Assembly: GCA_964511535.1 (NCBI GenBank)
Contig: CAZEFW010000041.1
Coordinates: 1 to 56,917, forward strand
Origin: CAZCFB01 sp964511535
Lineage (GTDB): Bacteria > Myxococcota_A > Polyangia > GCA-2747355 > CAZCFB01
Length of the DNA: 56,917 nucleotides
Direction of reading: 5' to 3'
Made by a program: the position numbers and the translations under genes. Position 1 is the first letter of the stretch; each line of letters begins with the position of its first letter. The notes under the pieces are model-generated. The model made no database searches, was not told the DNA's origin, and saw nothing but the letters and a program-made list of their open reading frames with translations. This document shows, piece after piece, positions 44,277-52,858 of this stretch.

Positions 44277-45701
44277 TCATTTTGACACGATGCGGAACTC
44301 GATCCGCCGGTTCTTCGCTCGCGCCGCGTCGTCCCGCCCCTCGACCACCGGCTCGGCGGCGCCCACTCCCTCGCTGCGCAGGCGCCCGGCAGCCACTCCC
44401 TTGCTCACCAGGTACGCCTTGACCGCCTCTGCGCGCTCCAGGGAGAGCTTCAGGTTGTACTCGGCTGTGCCGGTCTGGTCGGTGTGGCCCCGGATGAGCA
44501 GGTTGAGGTCCGGGAATTCACCCATCACCTTGACCGCCTCGTCCAGCAGCCTGTACGAGCTCTGCCGGATGCTGGCCCGGTCCAGGTCGAAGGTGATCCC
44601 CTTGATCACGCCGCTGAACCGCCTGGCCTGCTTCGGCACCTCATCGGGGCAGCCGTCGTCGTCCTGGTACCCGTTCTTGCTCTCGGGCTGGTCAGGGCAT
44701 CGATCGTCTCCATCAGGGATGCCGTCTGCGTCCTTGTCCGGCGGGCACCCGTCGGGCTTGACGCCGGCCACGCCCGGGCAGCGGTCCACGCTGTCAACGA
44801 AGCCATCGCCGTCCCGATCCGGCGGGCAACCGCGCGGGGCGGCCCCTGCGCGGTCCGGGCACTCGTCGTCCGCGTCGTACACCCCGTCACCATCCCGGTC
44901 CGGCGGGCAGCCGGTGGGCTTGTCGCCGGCCAGCTCGGGGCAGCGATCATCTTCGTCGAACACGCCGTCCCCGTCGCCATCGGGGGGGCAGCCGGTGGGC
45001 GGTACGCCGGGGCGGTCGCGGCAATTATCGCTGTCGTCGAACACGCCGTCCCCGTCGCTGTCCTTGCGGATCGGCGCGTAGCCGAGCATGTAGCTGACCC
45101 CTGCCAGCGCCTCGAAGTGGGCGTTGTTCCCGCCATCCCCCACCTTGCCGCTGATGATGGCGCGGCCGTCCAGGCGCACCACCAGCCACCGGAAGGCATA
45201 GAACTTCACGCCCAGGCCGGCGTGAAAGGCGCCGTCCACGTCGTCCCCCAGGGAGGCCTCGCCCGAGGAGACTCCCAGCGCCCCGTAGCCCGCGAGCAGG
45301 AAGGGCGCCACGGTGAACCTCGAAACCACCAGCGGCAGCTGCCCCAGCGCGTGGCCGCGTACCGTGAACACCAGCGCGTCCTCCCCGTCCACGGTCTTCT
45401 GGGGCATCACGCCGCCCTCGAGCTCCAGGCCGAAGTAGGGGATCGGCAGGTAGGCCACGCGGCCCCCCACCTCCAGGGACGCGGGCTCGATGGGCGCGTA
45501 ACGCACGGTGATGTCGTACAGCTCGTGCTCCTCCAGCGGAAAGTACCCGCCCAGGTAGACGCCCAGCTCAAACAGGTTTCGCTGGCCGCGCAGATCGACG
45601 CCATCTCCGGCGCCGGCAAGCGTGGGCGTGAAGATTACAGCCGCCACCGCGATGGCCGCGGCCGCTGGCCATGGGCAACATGTTCCTGCGGACGGTCGCA
45701 T
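44277..45701 (-). CDS. OmpA-family outer-membrane protein with thrombospondin-3 repeats
   Basis: 474 residues. A signal peptide (about 1-30, ending LAGAG) is followed by a beta-barrel of about 200 residues (LFELGVYLGGYFP, VGGRVAYLPIPYFGLELEGG, WLVVRLDGRAII). Then come five thrombospondin type 3 calcium repeats built on DxDGDGVxDxxDxCPxxxG. The C-terminus is an OmpA peptidoglycan-binding domain (GITFDLDRASIRQSSYRLLDEAVKVM, LLIRGHTDQTGTAEYNLKLSLERAEAVKAYLV, GRDDAARAKNRRIEFRIV), where the Asp and Arg contact diaminopimelate. It is a barrel-to-wall anchor. It lies 49 bp upstream of the VWA-domain gene and is probably part of the same surface cluster. Confidence 0.93.
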   Translation of the reverse strand: MRPSAGTCCPWPAAAAIAVAAVIFTPTLAGAGDGVDLRGQRNLFELGVYLGGYFPLEEHELYDITVRYAPIEPASLEVGGRVAYLPIPYFGLELEGGVMPQKTVDGEDALVFTVRGHALGQLPLVVSRFTVAPFLLAGYGALGVSSGEASLGDDVDGAFHAGLGVKFYAFRWLVVRLDGRAIISGKVGDGGNNAHFEALAGVSYMLGYAPIRKDSDGDGVFDDSDNCRDRPGVPPTGCPPDGDGDGVFDEDDRCPELAGDKPTGCPPDRDGDGVYDADDECPDRAGAAPRGCPPDRDGDGFVDSVDRCPGVAGVKPDGCPPDKDADGIPDGDDRCPDQPESKNGYQDDDGCPDEVPKQARRFSGVIKGITFDLDRASIRQSSYRLLDEAVKVMGEFPDLNLLIRGHTDQTGTAEYNLKLSLERAEAVKAYLVSKGVAAGRLRSEGVGAAEPVVEGRDDAARAKNRRIEFRIVSK

Positions 45702-45887
45702 CGGCTCACCAAGGCTCCGTTCTACGAGTAAATGCTGGCTCTCCGTGAATCACTATAGGCTATGTCCTGGCGACCCGCCGCGCAACGCGCGGTCCTGAGC
45801 GATCTCGCATACCCCTGCTTCACCCCCGGGGGCAAATGCTGCTATATAACTTCCACGGTCAAACCACCCGATCGAGGGAGAACAGAG

Positions 45888-46223
45888 ATGGAGTACAGCG
45901 AACTCACTCGCGACGAGCGGCTGGTGCTCGTGGCGCTACTGGACCTGGTCATCCGTGCCGACGATCGTTTCAGCGAGGAGGAGGCCGCCGAGGTGGAGCG
46001 GATCTCGGCCTCCCTGGGGTCCGAGGTGTACAACGCCACGGCGGTCAAGGCGCGCGCCCGGCTCGCCACAATGGACGACATCCAGAAGGCCGCCCTGGCC
46101 CTGGATCGGCAGGAGGCCCGCGAGCTGATCCTCACCGCGGTGCAAGACATGGCCGTGGTGGACGAGGTGTCGCAGGAGGAGATGCAGCTGGTGGAATGGC
46201 TATCCGGGCTGTGGGGATACTGA
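45888..46223 (+). CDS. TerB-like helical protein
   Basis: 111 residues from the ATG at 45888 (GAGGGAG ahead). The frame continues upstream, but that part has no ribosome site. The protein is all-helical with acidic helix starts: LVLVALLDLVIRADDRFSEEEAAEVERISASLG, then ALDRQEARELILTAVQDMAVVDEVSQEEMQLVEWLSGLWGY. This matches the TerB/DjlA-N fold, where the first Asp-containing helix and the DEVS-QEE helix can bind metal. TerB domains occur in stress-response and membrane-linked proteins. There is no signal peptide. It is alone on the plus strand between two minus-strand Cys-rich or outer-membrane genes. Confidence 0.78.
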   Translation: MEYSELTRDERLVLVALLDLVIRADDRFSEEEAAEVERISASLGSEVYNATAVKARARLATMDDIQKAALALDRQEARELILTAVQDMAVVDEVSQEEMQLVEWLSGLWGY

Positions 46224-46235
46224 GGCAAAAAATCC

Positions 46236-47153
46236 TCAGAACCTGATGCAGCTGTACTCCCCGGGGTCAGGCAGCTTGGACGCCGCGGCGTAGGCCTGGC
46301 AGTCGTTGTTGTCCTTGCAGTAATCGGTGATGCAGATACCTCCGGCGCAGCGGTATCGGTTTCCGTATGTCCCGCACGGGATGTTCGACCCCGCGACGCA
46401 GCAGTCGCCCGCTTTCTGGCAAGTCTTTGTCGTGGGCGGGACGCAGTAGCGGTTGTTGGGGTAGCACGGGCTCTGGTTGCCCTGGCATCGCCACCCGCTG
46501 GCGTTGGACTGGCCCGCCGATTTGGCCATCTGAACGCACTCTCCGTCGCTGGTGCAGCCGGAGAATTTGCACTTGCCGCCGTCGCAGGTCCAGTGGTCCG
46601 GGTAGACGCCGCAGGGAGATGAGGAGGTGCCGGTGCAGCAGTCAGACGGTGTCTTGCACGACTTGACCTTCGCCGCACAGTAGCTGGTCTGGGTCGGGCA
46701 CATCGGCGCGTGGCAGATGTGATCTGCCCAGTTTTTGGCCTTGACCAACTGGGCGTACGAGCGGCACTCGGCCGCGTCCTTGCACCCCTCTCGCACGCAC
46801 TTGCCGCTCTTGCACGAGAACTTGTTGGAGTACGACCCGCACGCCACCCCGCCGTGGGCGTAGCAGCAGTCGGACGCCTTGGCGCAGGTGTTCTTCTGCT
46901 TGTAGCAGAAGGCCATCCTCGGCTGCTTGGCCAGACAGTCGCAGAGCGCCTTGTTGGGGTTCCCCTTGTCCTTCTTCTGGCCCGGACCATCCGTGCCCGG
47001 CTTGACGCCCCGGTCTTGCTTGCCCGACACCTTGCTGTCCTTGCCCGGCGGCAGCTTGCCTCCGGTGTCGCTGGAGCTCCACTTGCCAGAGGAGTCGGAG
47101 CAGCCGAGCGCCGCCGCCAACAGGCCGCACATGAGTAATCTGGAGCTGATCAT
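46236..47153 (-). CDS. Lipoprotein with three CC-type Cys repeats
   Basis: 305 residues. The signal ends AALGC (lipidated Cys18). A Lys/Gly/Asp-rich linker (about 19-68) leads to three repeats of about 75 residues with pattern TCxKxxDCC-x5-8-CGxY-x4-FxC-x3-GKC-x3-GC-x4-EC. They start TCAKASDCCYAHGG, SCKTPSDCCTGTSS and TCQKAGDCCVAGSN. The spacing differs from the Stig1 and CGDG repeats of the neighbours, so this is a third Cys-rich repeat type in the same cluster. It ends 12 bp from the convergent TerB-like gene. No catalytic motif is visible, and surface binding or structural use is likely. Confidence 0.82.
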   Translation of the reverse strand: MISSRLLMCGLLAAALGCSDSSGKWSSSDTGGKLPPGKDSKVSGKQDRGVKPGTDGPGQKKDKGNPNKALCDCLAKQPRMAFCYKQKNTCAKASDCCYAHGGVACGSYSNKFSCKSGKCVREGCKDAAECRSYAQLVKAKNWADHICHAPMCPTQTSYCAAKVKSCKTPSDCCTGTSSSPCGVYPDHWTCDGGKCKFSGCTSDGECVQMAKSAGQSNASGWRCQGNQSPCYPNNRYCVPPTTKTCQKAGDCCVAGSNIPCGTYGNRYRCAGGICITDYCKDNNDCQAYAAASKLPDPGEYSCIRF

Positions 47154-47223
47154 TCGCCCATCTTACCAGCAGGGCGGGGCTCTGTTGCGGGGATGTCAGC
47201 GGGAGGTTGCGGTCAGCCCAAGG

Positions 47224-50200
47224 TCAGGGGCACTTGCCGCCGCAGGCGTACTTGCACGCCGCGGCGCAGAGCAGGTTCCAGCTGCCCTTGCAGCACTGGG
47301 GCAGGTACTGGCAGACGCACTTCTCGCAGGCGCAACCGCTGCACCCCGGGCTCTGCTTGGGATCGCACCCGGTGCACTTGCCGCAGTCCTTGGGGCAGGT
47401 GCCGCAGTCCTCCTTGGTGTTGGAGTCGCACTTGCCATCGCCGCAGCTCTTGCACGGGCCGCAGTCCTTTGAGCAGCTGGAGCAGGTCTCCGGGAAGGTG
47501 CACTTGCCGTCGCCGCAGTACGGCTTGCACGGGCCGCAGTCCTTTGAGCAGCTGGAGCAGGTCTCCGGGAAGGTGCACNNNNNNNNNNNNNNNNNNNNNN
47601 NNNNNNNNNNNNNNNNNNNNNNNNNNNNNNNNNNNNNNNNNNNNNNNNNNNNNNNNNNNNNNNNNNNNNNNNNNNNNNCCGGGAAGGTGCACTTGCCGTC
47701 GCCGCAGTACGGCTTGCACGGGCCGCAGTCCTTGGCGCAGCTGGAGCAGGTCTCCGGGAAGGTGCACTTGCCGTCGCCGCAGTACGGCTTGCACGGGCCG
47801 CAGTCCTTGGCGCAGTTCGCGCAGGTCTCCGGGAAGGTGCACTGCCCGTCTCCGCACTTGGGCGGGCACTTGCCGCAGTCCCAGGGGCAGGTCTGGCAGG
47901 TCTCGCCCGACTTCGCGTCGCAGGTGCCGTCGCCGCACTTGGGCGGGCAGGGGCCGCAGTCGGCCGCGCAGCTCTTGCAGTTCTCGGCCCCGGTACACTT
48001 GTTGTCGCCGCAGTACGGCTTGCACGGACCGCAGTCCTTGGGGCAGGTGGTGCAGCTCTCGGTGGCGGAGCACTTGCCGTCGCCGCAGGCGGGGGTGGTG
48101 CTGCCGCAGCCGCCGCACTGCTGCTTGCACTCCTTGACGCACAGCTGATCCCAGGCGGTCTTGCAGCAGTACTGGTCCATGGCGCAGACGCACTTTTCGC
48201 ACTTGCAGCCGCCGCAGCCCGGGGTCTTTTTGACCTCGCACCCGGTGCACTTGCCGCAGTCCGCCGGGCAGGTGCCGCAGTCCTCCATCCCCGGCGCGCA
48301 CACCTTGTCGCCGCACTTGGGCTTGCACTTGCCGCAATCCTTGGCGCAGGTCACGCAGGACTCGCCCAGCTGCGGCTGACACTTGGCATCGCCGCAGTAG
48401 CCGGTGCAGGGCCCGCAGTCGGTCGCGCAGGTCTTGCAGCTCTCGCCCAGGTGCGGCTCACACTTCTTGTTGCCGCATGACGGCGGGCAGGGCCCGCAGT
48501 CCTTGGGGCAGGAGGTGCAAGACTCGGTGGCGTCGCACTTCTTGTCGCCGCAGTAGGAGCCGCATGAGCCGCAGTCCTTGGGGCAGGTCTTGCAGGTCTC
48601 GGGGCTGACGCACTTGCCGTCGCCGCAACTGCCGGTGCACGGGCCGCAGTCGAAGGGGCAGGTCTTGCAAGTCTCGGGGCTGACGCACTTGCCGTCGCCG
48701 CAGGAGGGCGGGCACTTGCCGCAGTCCGTCGCGCAGGTCTTGCAGTTCTCGCCGCTGGCGGCATCGCACTTCTTGTCGCCGCAGTAGCCGGCGCATGGCC
48801 CGCAGTCGCCAGGGCAGGTCTTGCAGGTCTCGCCGCCCTTGGCGTCGCACTTCTTGTCGCCGCAGTAGCTGGGGCAGGCGCCGCAGTCCGCCGCGCAGGT
48901 CTTGCAGGTCTCGCCGCCCTTGGCGTCGCACTTCTTGTCGCCGCAGTAGCCGGTGCACGGTCCGCAGTCCGCGGGGCAGCTCTTGCAGCTCTCGAACGGG
49001 TCGCACTTCTTGTCGCCGCAGTAGGGCGTACACGGGCCGCAGTCCTTTGAGCAGGTCTTGCAGGTCTCGCCCGCGGCGAAGTCGCACTTGCCGTCGCCGC
49101 ACTTGGGCTTGCACTTGCCGCAGTCGCCCGGGCAGGAGGTGCAGGTCTCGTTGCCAGTGCACTTGCCGTCGCCGCACTTGTCGGTGGTGCCGCCGCAGCC
49201 GCCGCACTTGTCCTTGCACTGCTTGACGCAGATCTGGTCCCAGCCGTTCTTGCAGCAGTACGGATCCAGGGCGCACACGCAGGCCTCGCACTTGCAGCCG
49301 CCGCACTTGGGGCCCTTCTTCACCTCACAGCCGGTGCACTTGCCGCAATCCGCGGCGCAGGAGCCGCAGTCCTCGCTCGGCTTGTCGCACTTGTTGTCGC
49401 CGCACTTGGAGCAGGCGCCGCAGTCGCCGGGGCAGGTCTTGCAGTCCTCGCCGAGCCAGCTCTCGCACTTGAGGTTGCCGCAGGAGGGCGGGCACTTGCC
49501 GCAGTCCGCCGCGCAGTTCGTGCAGGTCTCGCCCGCTGTGGCGTCGCACTTGCCATCGCCGCACTTGGGCTTGCAGGTGCCGCAGTCGGTGGGGCAGGTG
49601 GTGCAGGTCTCACCCAGGCTCGGCTCGCACTTGAGGTTGCCGCAGGAGGGCGGGCACTTGCCACAGTCCGTGGGGCAGCTCTTGCAGTCCTCGCCGTCCT
49701 TGGCGCTGCAGGTGCCGTCGCCGCAGCTCGGCTTGCACTTGCCGCAGTCGCCAGGGCAGGTCTTGCAGTCCTCGCCCGCCTCGCACTTGGCGTTGCCGCA
49801 CACCGGCTTGCAGGTGCCGCAGTCCGCCGGACAGGTCTTGCAGTCCTCGCCCTGGGTCGGATCGCACTTGGCATCGCCGCACTTGGGCTTGCATTTGCCG
49901 CAGTCCGCCGCGCAGGTCAGGCAATCTTCACCCGGGGAGCAGGTGCCGTCCCCGCACACGTTGGTGCACGGTCCGCAGTCCTGGGCGCAGCTCTTGCAGT
50001 CCTCGTTGGCATCGCAGGTGCCGTTGCCGCAGCCGCTGCACGGGCCGCAGTCGCCGGGGCAGCTGGAGCAGGACTCGTTGGCATCACAGGTGGCGTCGCC
50101 GCACTTGCCGCAGGCGCAGTCAGTGGGGCAGGTGATGCAGTTCTCGGCGGGCGACTTGCACTGGCCATCGCCGCAGTAGGTGCAGGTGCCGTCCGGGGCG

Positions 50201-50349
50201 CAGTCACACAGGGTGGATCCCGCGGGGCAAAAGCCCTTGACCTCGGTGCGCCCGCAGCCGCCGGCGAGCAGGGCCATGACAAGGGTGGCAGCCACTGCCA
50301 GGGCCAGCGTCGTTGCGGGTTTGGATCTGCGTGCAGGGTGCTGAATCAT
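47224..50349 (-). CDS. Lipoprotein with about 32 CGDGxC repeats in three capped blocks (assembly gap inside)
   Basis: About 1041 residues as drawn, from the ATG at 50349 (GGAGG ahead). The signal ends LLAGGC (lipidated Cys32). I count about 32 visible repeats of 22-27 residues, CGDGKC-x3-5-E-x-C-x2-C-x2-DCGxC, in three blocks of 11, 12 and at least 9. Each block is closed by a different, conserved cap: CTGCEVKKGPKCGGCKCEACVC followed by YCCKNGWDQICVKQC, again with KKTPGCGGCKCEKCVC, and finally CTGCDPKQSPGCSGC at the C-terminus. The 100-N gap at 47579-47678 interrupts block three, so the true length is unknown although the frame agrees on both sides. It is a very Cys-rich, probably rod-like surface protein of unknown ligand. 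Confidence 0.85.
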   Translation of the reverse strand: MIQHPARRSKPATTLALAVAATLVMALLAGGCGRTEVKGFCPAGSTLCDCAPDGTCTYCGDGQCKSPAENCITCPTDCACGKCGDATCDANESCSSCPGDCGPCSGCGNGTCDANEDCKSCAQDCGPCTNVCGDGTCSPGEDCLTCAADCGKCKPKCGDAKCDPTQGEDCKTCPADCGTCKPVCGNAKCEAGEDCKTCPGDCGKCKPSCGDGTCSAKDGEDCKSCPTDCGKCPPSCGNLKCEPSLGETCTTCPTDCGTCKPKCGDGKCDATAGETCTNCAADCGKCPPSCGNLKCESWLGEDCKTCPGDCGACSKCGDNKCDKPSEDCGSCAADCGKCTGCEVKKGPKCGGCKCEACVCALDPYCCKNGWDQICVKQCKDKCGGCGGTTDKCGDGKCTGNETCTSCPGDCGKCKPKCGDGKCDFAAGETCKTCSKDCGPCTPYCGDKKCDPFESCKSCPADCGPCTGYCGDKKCDAKGGETCKTCAADCGACPSYCGDKKCDAKGGETCKTCPGDCGPCAGYCGDKKCDAASGENCKTCATDCGKCPPSCGDGKCVSPETCKTCPFDCGPCTGSCGDGKCVSPETCKTCPKDCGSCGSYCGDKKCDATESCTSCPKDCGPCPPSCGNKKCEPHLGESCKTCATDCGPCTGYCGDAKCQPQLGESCVTCAKDCGKCKPKCGDKVCAPGMEDCGTCPADCGKCTGCEVKKTPGCGGCKCEKCVCAMDQYCCKTAWDQLCVKECKQQCGGCGSTTPACGDGKCSATESCTTCPKDCGPCKPYCGDNKCTGAENCKSCAADCGPCPPKCGDGTCDAKSGETCQTCPWDCGKCPPKCGDGQCTFPETCANCAKDCGPCKPYCGDGKCTFPETCSSCAKDCGPCKPYCGDGKCTFPXXXXXXXXXXXXXXXXXXXXXXXXXXXXXXXXXXCTFPETCSSCSKDCGPCKPYCGDGKCTFPETCSSCSKDCGPCKSCGDGKCDSNTKEDCGTCPKDCGKCTGCDPKQSPGCSGCACEKCVCQYLPQCCKGSWNLLCAAACKYACGGKCP
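47450..47863 (-). repeat. Near-identical 75-bp coding repeats around the gap
   Basis: Units starting at 47450, 47525, 47714 and 47789 are spaced exactly 75 bp on each side of the gap and differ mainly in a TTTGAG/TTGGCG patch. They encode the same 25-residue repeat. Such identical copies explain why the assembler could not join the two sides. Confidence 0.85.
47579..47678. other. Assembly gap of 100 N
   Basis: Exactly 100 N, the usual placeholder for a gap of unknown size. It falls inside the identical 75-bp repeats, so the real missing length may be zero, one or several repeats. Confidence 0.99.
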
Positions 50350-50506
50350 GGATCTCCTCCCTCGGATCACTTCCGGGTGCGACCTATATAGTAGCGGCTG
50401 ATGCAGAAAAACCGCAAATTTGGCCCCTGACTGGATAAGCAACGGTCAGCGGGGAGGGGGTATTCCGGGCCGGAGGAGCGGGCCCGGGTGGGAGGGTGTT
50501 GTCTTG

Positions 50507-52075
50507 CTACCGCGGGGAGAGCTTGAAGGAGAGGGCCACGTCGAAGGCCTTGCCGTCCTTGGCCGGGGCGAAACGCCAGGCCTGAGCCCGCGCCATGGCG
50601 CAGCGCTCGAGGTAGGAGTCCCGGATATTGCCCCGCGAGCCGAGGCGGGTGCCGATGACCTTGCCGTCGCCTTCAACGCTGACCACGATCTCCAGCACAC
50701 CTTCAAGGTTCGGGTTCTGCTTTAACCTTCGCTCGTAACACCTCTGAATCTGGGTGTTTGTCTGCCGCTGCATGTTGCGGGTAAAGGTGGCCGAGAGCTC
50801 GGGTATCTTGTTGGTCCGCAGCTTCGGGATATGCCGCGCGATCTTGCCCCTGAGGGAGACCATCTTCAGGTCCGGCTTGAAGTCGACCCAGCGCTTCTCC
50901 ACCAGCTTGCCGCCGCGATACACCTCCAGCAGGTGGTTGCGGAAGGTGCTGCGCAGCCGCAGGTTGGTGATGCCCACCGGCCGGCTGTTGAGCCGCAGAT
51001 CCGCGCCGTCAGGTTTGGTGCTGACCCGCATGGTGCCGGTGGCGCCGAGCACCTGCTTCAGGTCGTTCCACTGCTCCACCAGGTTCATCAGGGAGACGCT
51101 GTCCTGGGCGGTCACAGAGTCCTTGACCGGGATCCTGTCCATCTGCGGCCGGGCCTTGCCGGACAGGGGCGCTGACACGGCGAAGCCCGCCGGCACCTGC
51201 ACCGCGTCCCACCGCCCATCCTCGGAGATCACCTCGACGGATCCGCGGTACACCTCCACTACCACGTGATCCGCCGTGCGCTCCACGGCCAGGTGGGTGC
51301 CCTTGACCTGGGCCCGGATGCCCTGGCTCAACACGGCCAGCTGCTGACCCGGGGCGCGCTTCTCCACCTCCACGAACACCTTGCCCTGCCACAGCACCAG
51401 CTCCTGGTCCTTGCGGGTCAGTTGCTTGAGCTCCACCTCGGTGTCCGGGACCATGCGCATGCCCGTGGCGCGGCCCCACTGCATGGCCAGGCGGCCCTTG
51501 TAGGTGATGGCGCGGTCCCCGGGGAACAGGGGACGGTTCAGCTCCAGCCGGGAGCGGGACCCGGAGCTGGTGAGCAGGTAGACCTCGCCCTGGGCCAGGG
51601 TTGCCAGGGCGCTAAGGTCGGCGCCAGGGTCCGGGGAAGGCACGCTCGCCTTGCCGCGGGCAACGGCGCCTGGCGGCGTGGGGGTGACCTGGACGCCGGG
51701 ACCGGTCGATCCGCCCAGCAGGTCCAGGTTGAACAGCACCGCCGCGGTGACCAGCGCGCCCAGCAGGGCGGCGCCGGCCAGGGACAGGCCAAACGCGGGG
51801 CGGAATGCGCGGGCCGGAGCGGCGCTCTTTTCCTGCGCCTCGCGCGCCATGCGCCAGTGCAGCTTGGTCTCAACCTCGCGCCAGTTCAGCTCGGGGAGAG
51901 GGCCGGTGCCGGCCTCGCGAAGCAGGCCCTGGGTGGACTGCATGCGGCGGAACGCGTCGGCGCAGCCGGGGCAGCCCTCCATGTGTTTGCGCAGCTGCTC
52001 GGCCTTGCCCGGACGCAGCTTGCCGTCCATCAGCGCCAGCAGGCGGTCGAAGTTACCCTTGCACGGAGAGCTCAT
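50507..52075 (-). CDS. Anti-sigma factor chimera: zinc finger, FecR, PEGA and AgmX-type domains
   Basis: 522 residues. A ZAS-type anti-sigma zinc finger is visible at the N-terminus (His31-x3-Cys35-x2-Cys38). A membrane helix follows at about 95-117. A FecR-like domain lies at about 150-300 (ITYKGRLAMQWGRATGMRMVPDTEVELKQL, LWQGKVFVEVEKRAPGQQLAVLSQGIRAQVKGTHLAVE, VEVYRGSVEVISEDG). Next is a PEGA module (MRVSTKPDGADLRLNSRPVGI). The end (about 425-522) is an AgmX/PglI-type, TonB-like domain (IQRCYERRLKQNPNLEGVLEIVVSVEGDGKVIG). The gene starts with ATG overlapping the TGA of the ECF sigma gene (ATGA), so it is translationally coupled and very likely controls that sigma factor in response to envelope signals. 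Confidence 0.85.
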   Translation of the reverse strand: MSSPCKGNFDRLLALMDGKLRPGKAEQLRKHMEGCPGCADAFRRMQSTQGLLREAGTGPLPELNWREVETKLHWRMAREAQEKSAAPARAFRPAFGLSLAGAALLGALVTAAVLFNLDLLGGSTGPGVQVTPTPPGAVARGKASVPSPDPGADLSALATLAQGEVYLLTSSGSRSRLELNRPLFPGDRAITYKGRLAMQWGRATGMRMVPDTEVELKQLTRKDQELVLWQGKVFVEVEKRAPGQQLAVLSQGIRAQVKGTHLAVERTADHVVVEVYRGSVEVISEDGRWDAVQVPAGFAVSAPLSGKARPQMDRIPVKDSVTAQDSVSLMNLVEQWNDLKQVLGATGTMRVSTKPDGADLRLNSRPVGITNLRLRSTFRNHLLEVYRGGKLVEKRWVDFKPDLKMVSLRGKIARHIPKLRTNKIPELSATFTRNMQRQTNTQIQRCYERRLKQNPNLEGVLEIVVSVEGDGKVIGTRLGSRGNIRDSYLERCAMARAQAWRFAPAKDGKAFDVALSFKLSPR

Positions 52076-52692
52076 TTTGCAGCCTCCTCGGCGAACAGCT
52101 CGGTCTGCAGCACTCGCCGGTAAAACTCTTTCCTCGCGTAGTGGAGCCGCGTGCGCACTGTGAGCGCGTTGGCGTCCACCAGCTCGGCGATCTCCTTGGC
52201 GCTAAGACCAAGGAACTCATGCAATATAAAGACGATTCTTTTCTTGGGGGTCAGGTGGTCCAGCACGGCGTACACCGTCTCCAGCTGCTCCTTGTTCTCC
52301 AGCGAGCGCTGGGGCGTCTCCATGGACGGCGTGGCCGCCTCGGTGGGCGGCAAGGCCACCTCGCGCCGACGCTTGCGCTTGCGCAGCCGCTGGAGCGCCA
52401 CGTTGAACGCCACGCGGTACAGCCAGGTGCTCACCTTGGCCTTGCCCTTGAACTTGTCGATGCTGCGGAAGGCTTCGATGAACACGTCCTGGATCACGTC
52501 CTCCAGGTCGGGATCGGGCCCGAACACCTTGAACACGGTGCGCGCCACATCGCCCTTGTACTTCTCATAAAACTCGGCCTGGGCGTTGCGTTCGCCCTGC
52601 TGGCACAGCGAGACCAGCTCGCCGGTGGGGGAGGCGGGCTTACGGGACATTGAACTCGAGAAGGCTAGCGGCTGGGTCGGTTGTCTGCTCAT
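52072..52692 (-). CDS. ECF-type sigma-70 family factor
   Basis: 206 residues from the ATG at 52692; an ATG at 52650 is also possible and neither has a clear ribosome site. Sigma region 2 is visible (EFYEKYKGDVARTVFKVFGPDPDLEDVIQDVFIEAFRSIDKFKGKAKVSTWLYRVAFNVALQRLRKRKRR). Region 4 follows a short linker (LETVYAVLDHLTPKKRIVFILHEFLGLSAKEIAELVDANALTVRTRLHYARKEFYRRV), with the helix-turn-helix around LSAKEIAELVDANALTVRTR. It directs RNA polymerase to envelope or stress promoters. The stop overlaps the ATG of the anti-sigma gene by four bases. Which genes it controls cannot be read from the window. Confidence 0.93.
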   Translation of the reverse strand: MSRQPTQPLAFSSSMSRKPASPTGELVSLCQQGERNAQAEFYEKYKGDVARTVFKVFGPDPDLEDVIQDVFIEAFRSIDKFKGKAKVSTWLYRVAFNVALQRLRKRKRRREVALPPTEAATPSMETPQRSLENKEQLETVYAVLDHLTPKKRIVFILHEFLGLSAKEIAELVDANALTVRTRLHYARKEFYRRVLQTELFAEEAAK

Positions 52693-52858
52693 GACAACAA
52701 TTAAGTTGCCCCTGGCAGCGCCAGCGTTCATTCGGGATTGCCATCCTGGACCTGCTCCTTGCCCCTGCCCCTGCACCGGGCGGATAATCAATGTGCACCA
52801 ACAATTCTAGCCCAGGGGGGGCGCCTGGGCCTGATTTCACACTCCTGGAGGGTTTATC

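Noticed and set aside
51266..52123. Plus-strand frame over the anti-sigma gene
   Set aside because: Gln/Arg/His/Ala-rich shadow; the minus strand carries a zinc finger, membrane helix and FecR domain and couples to the sigma gene.
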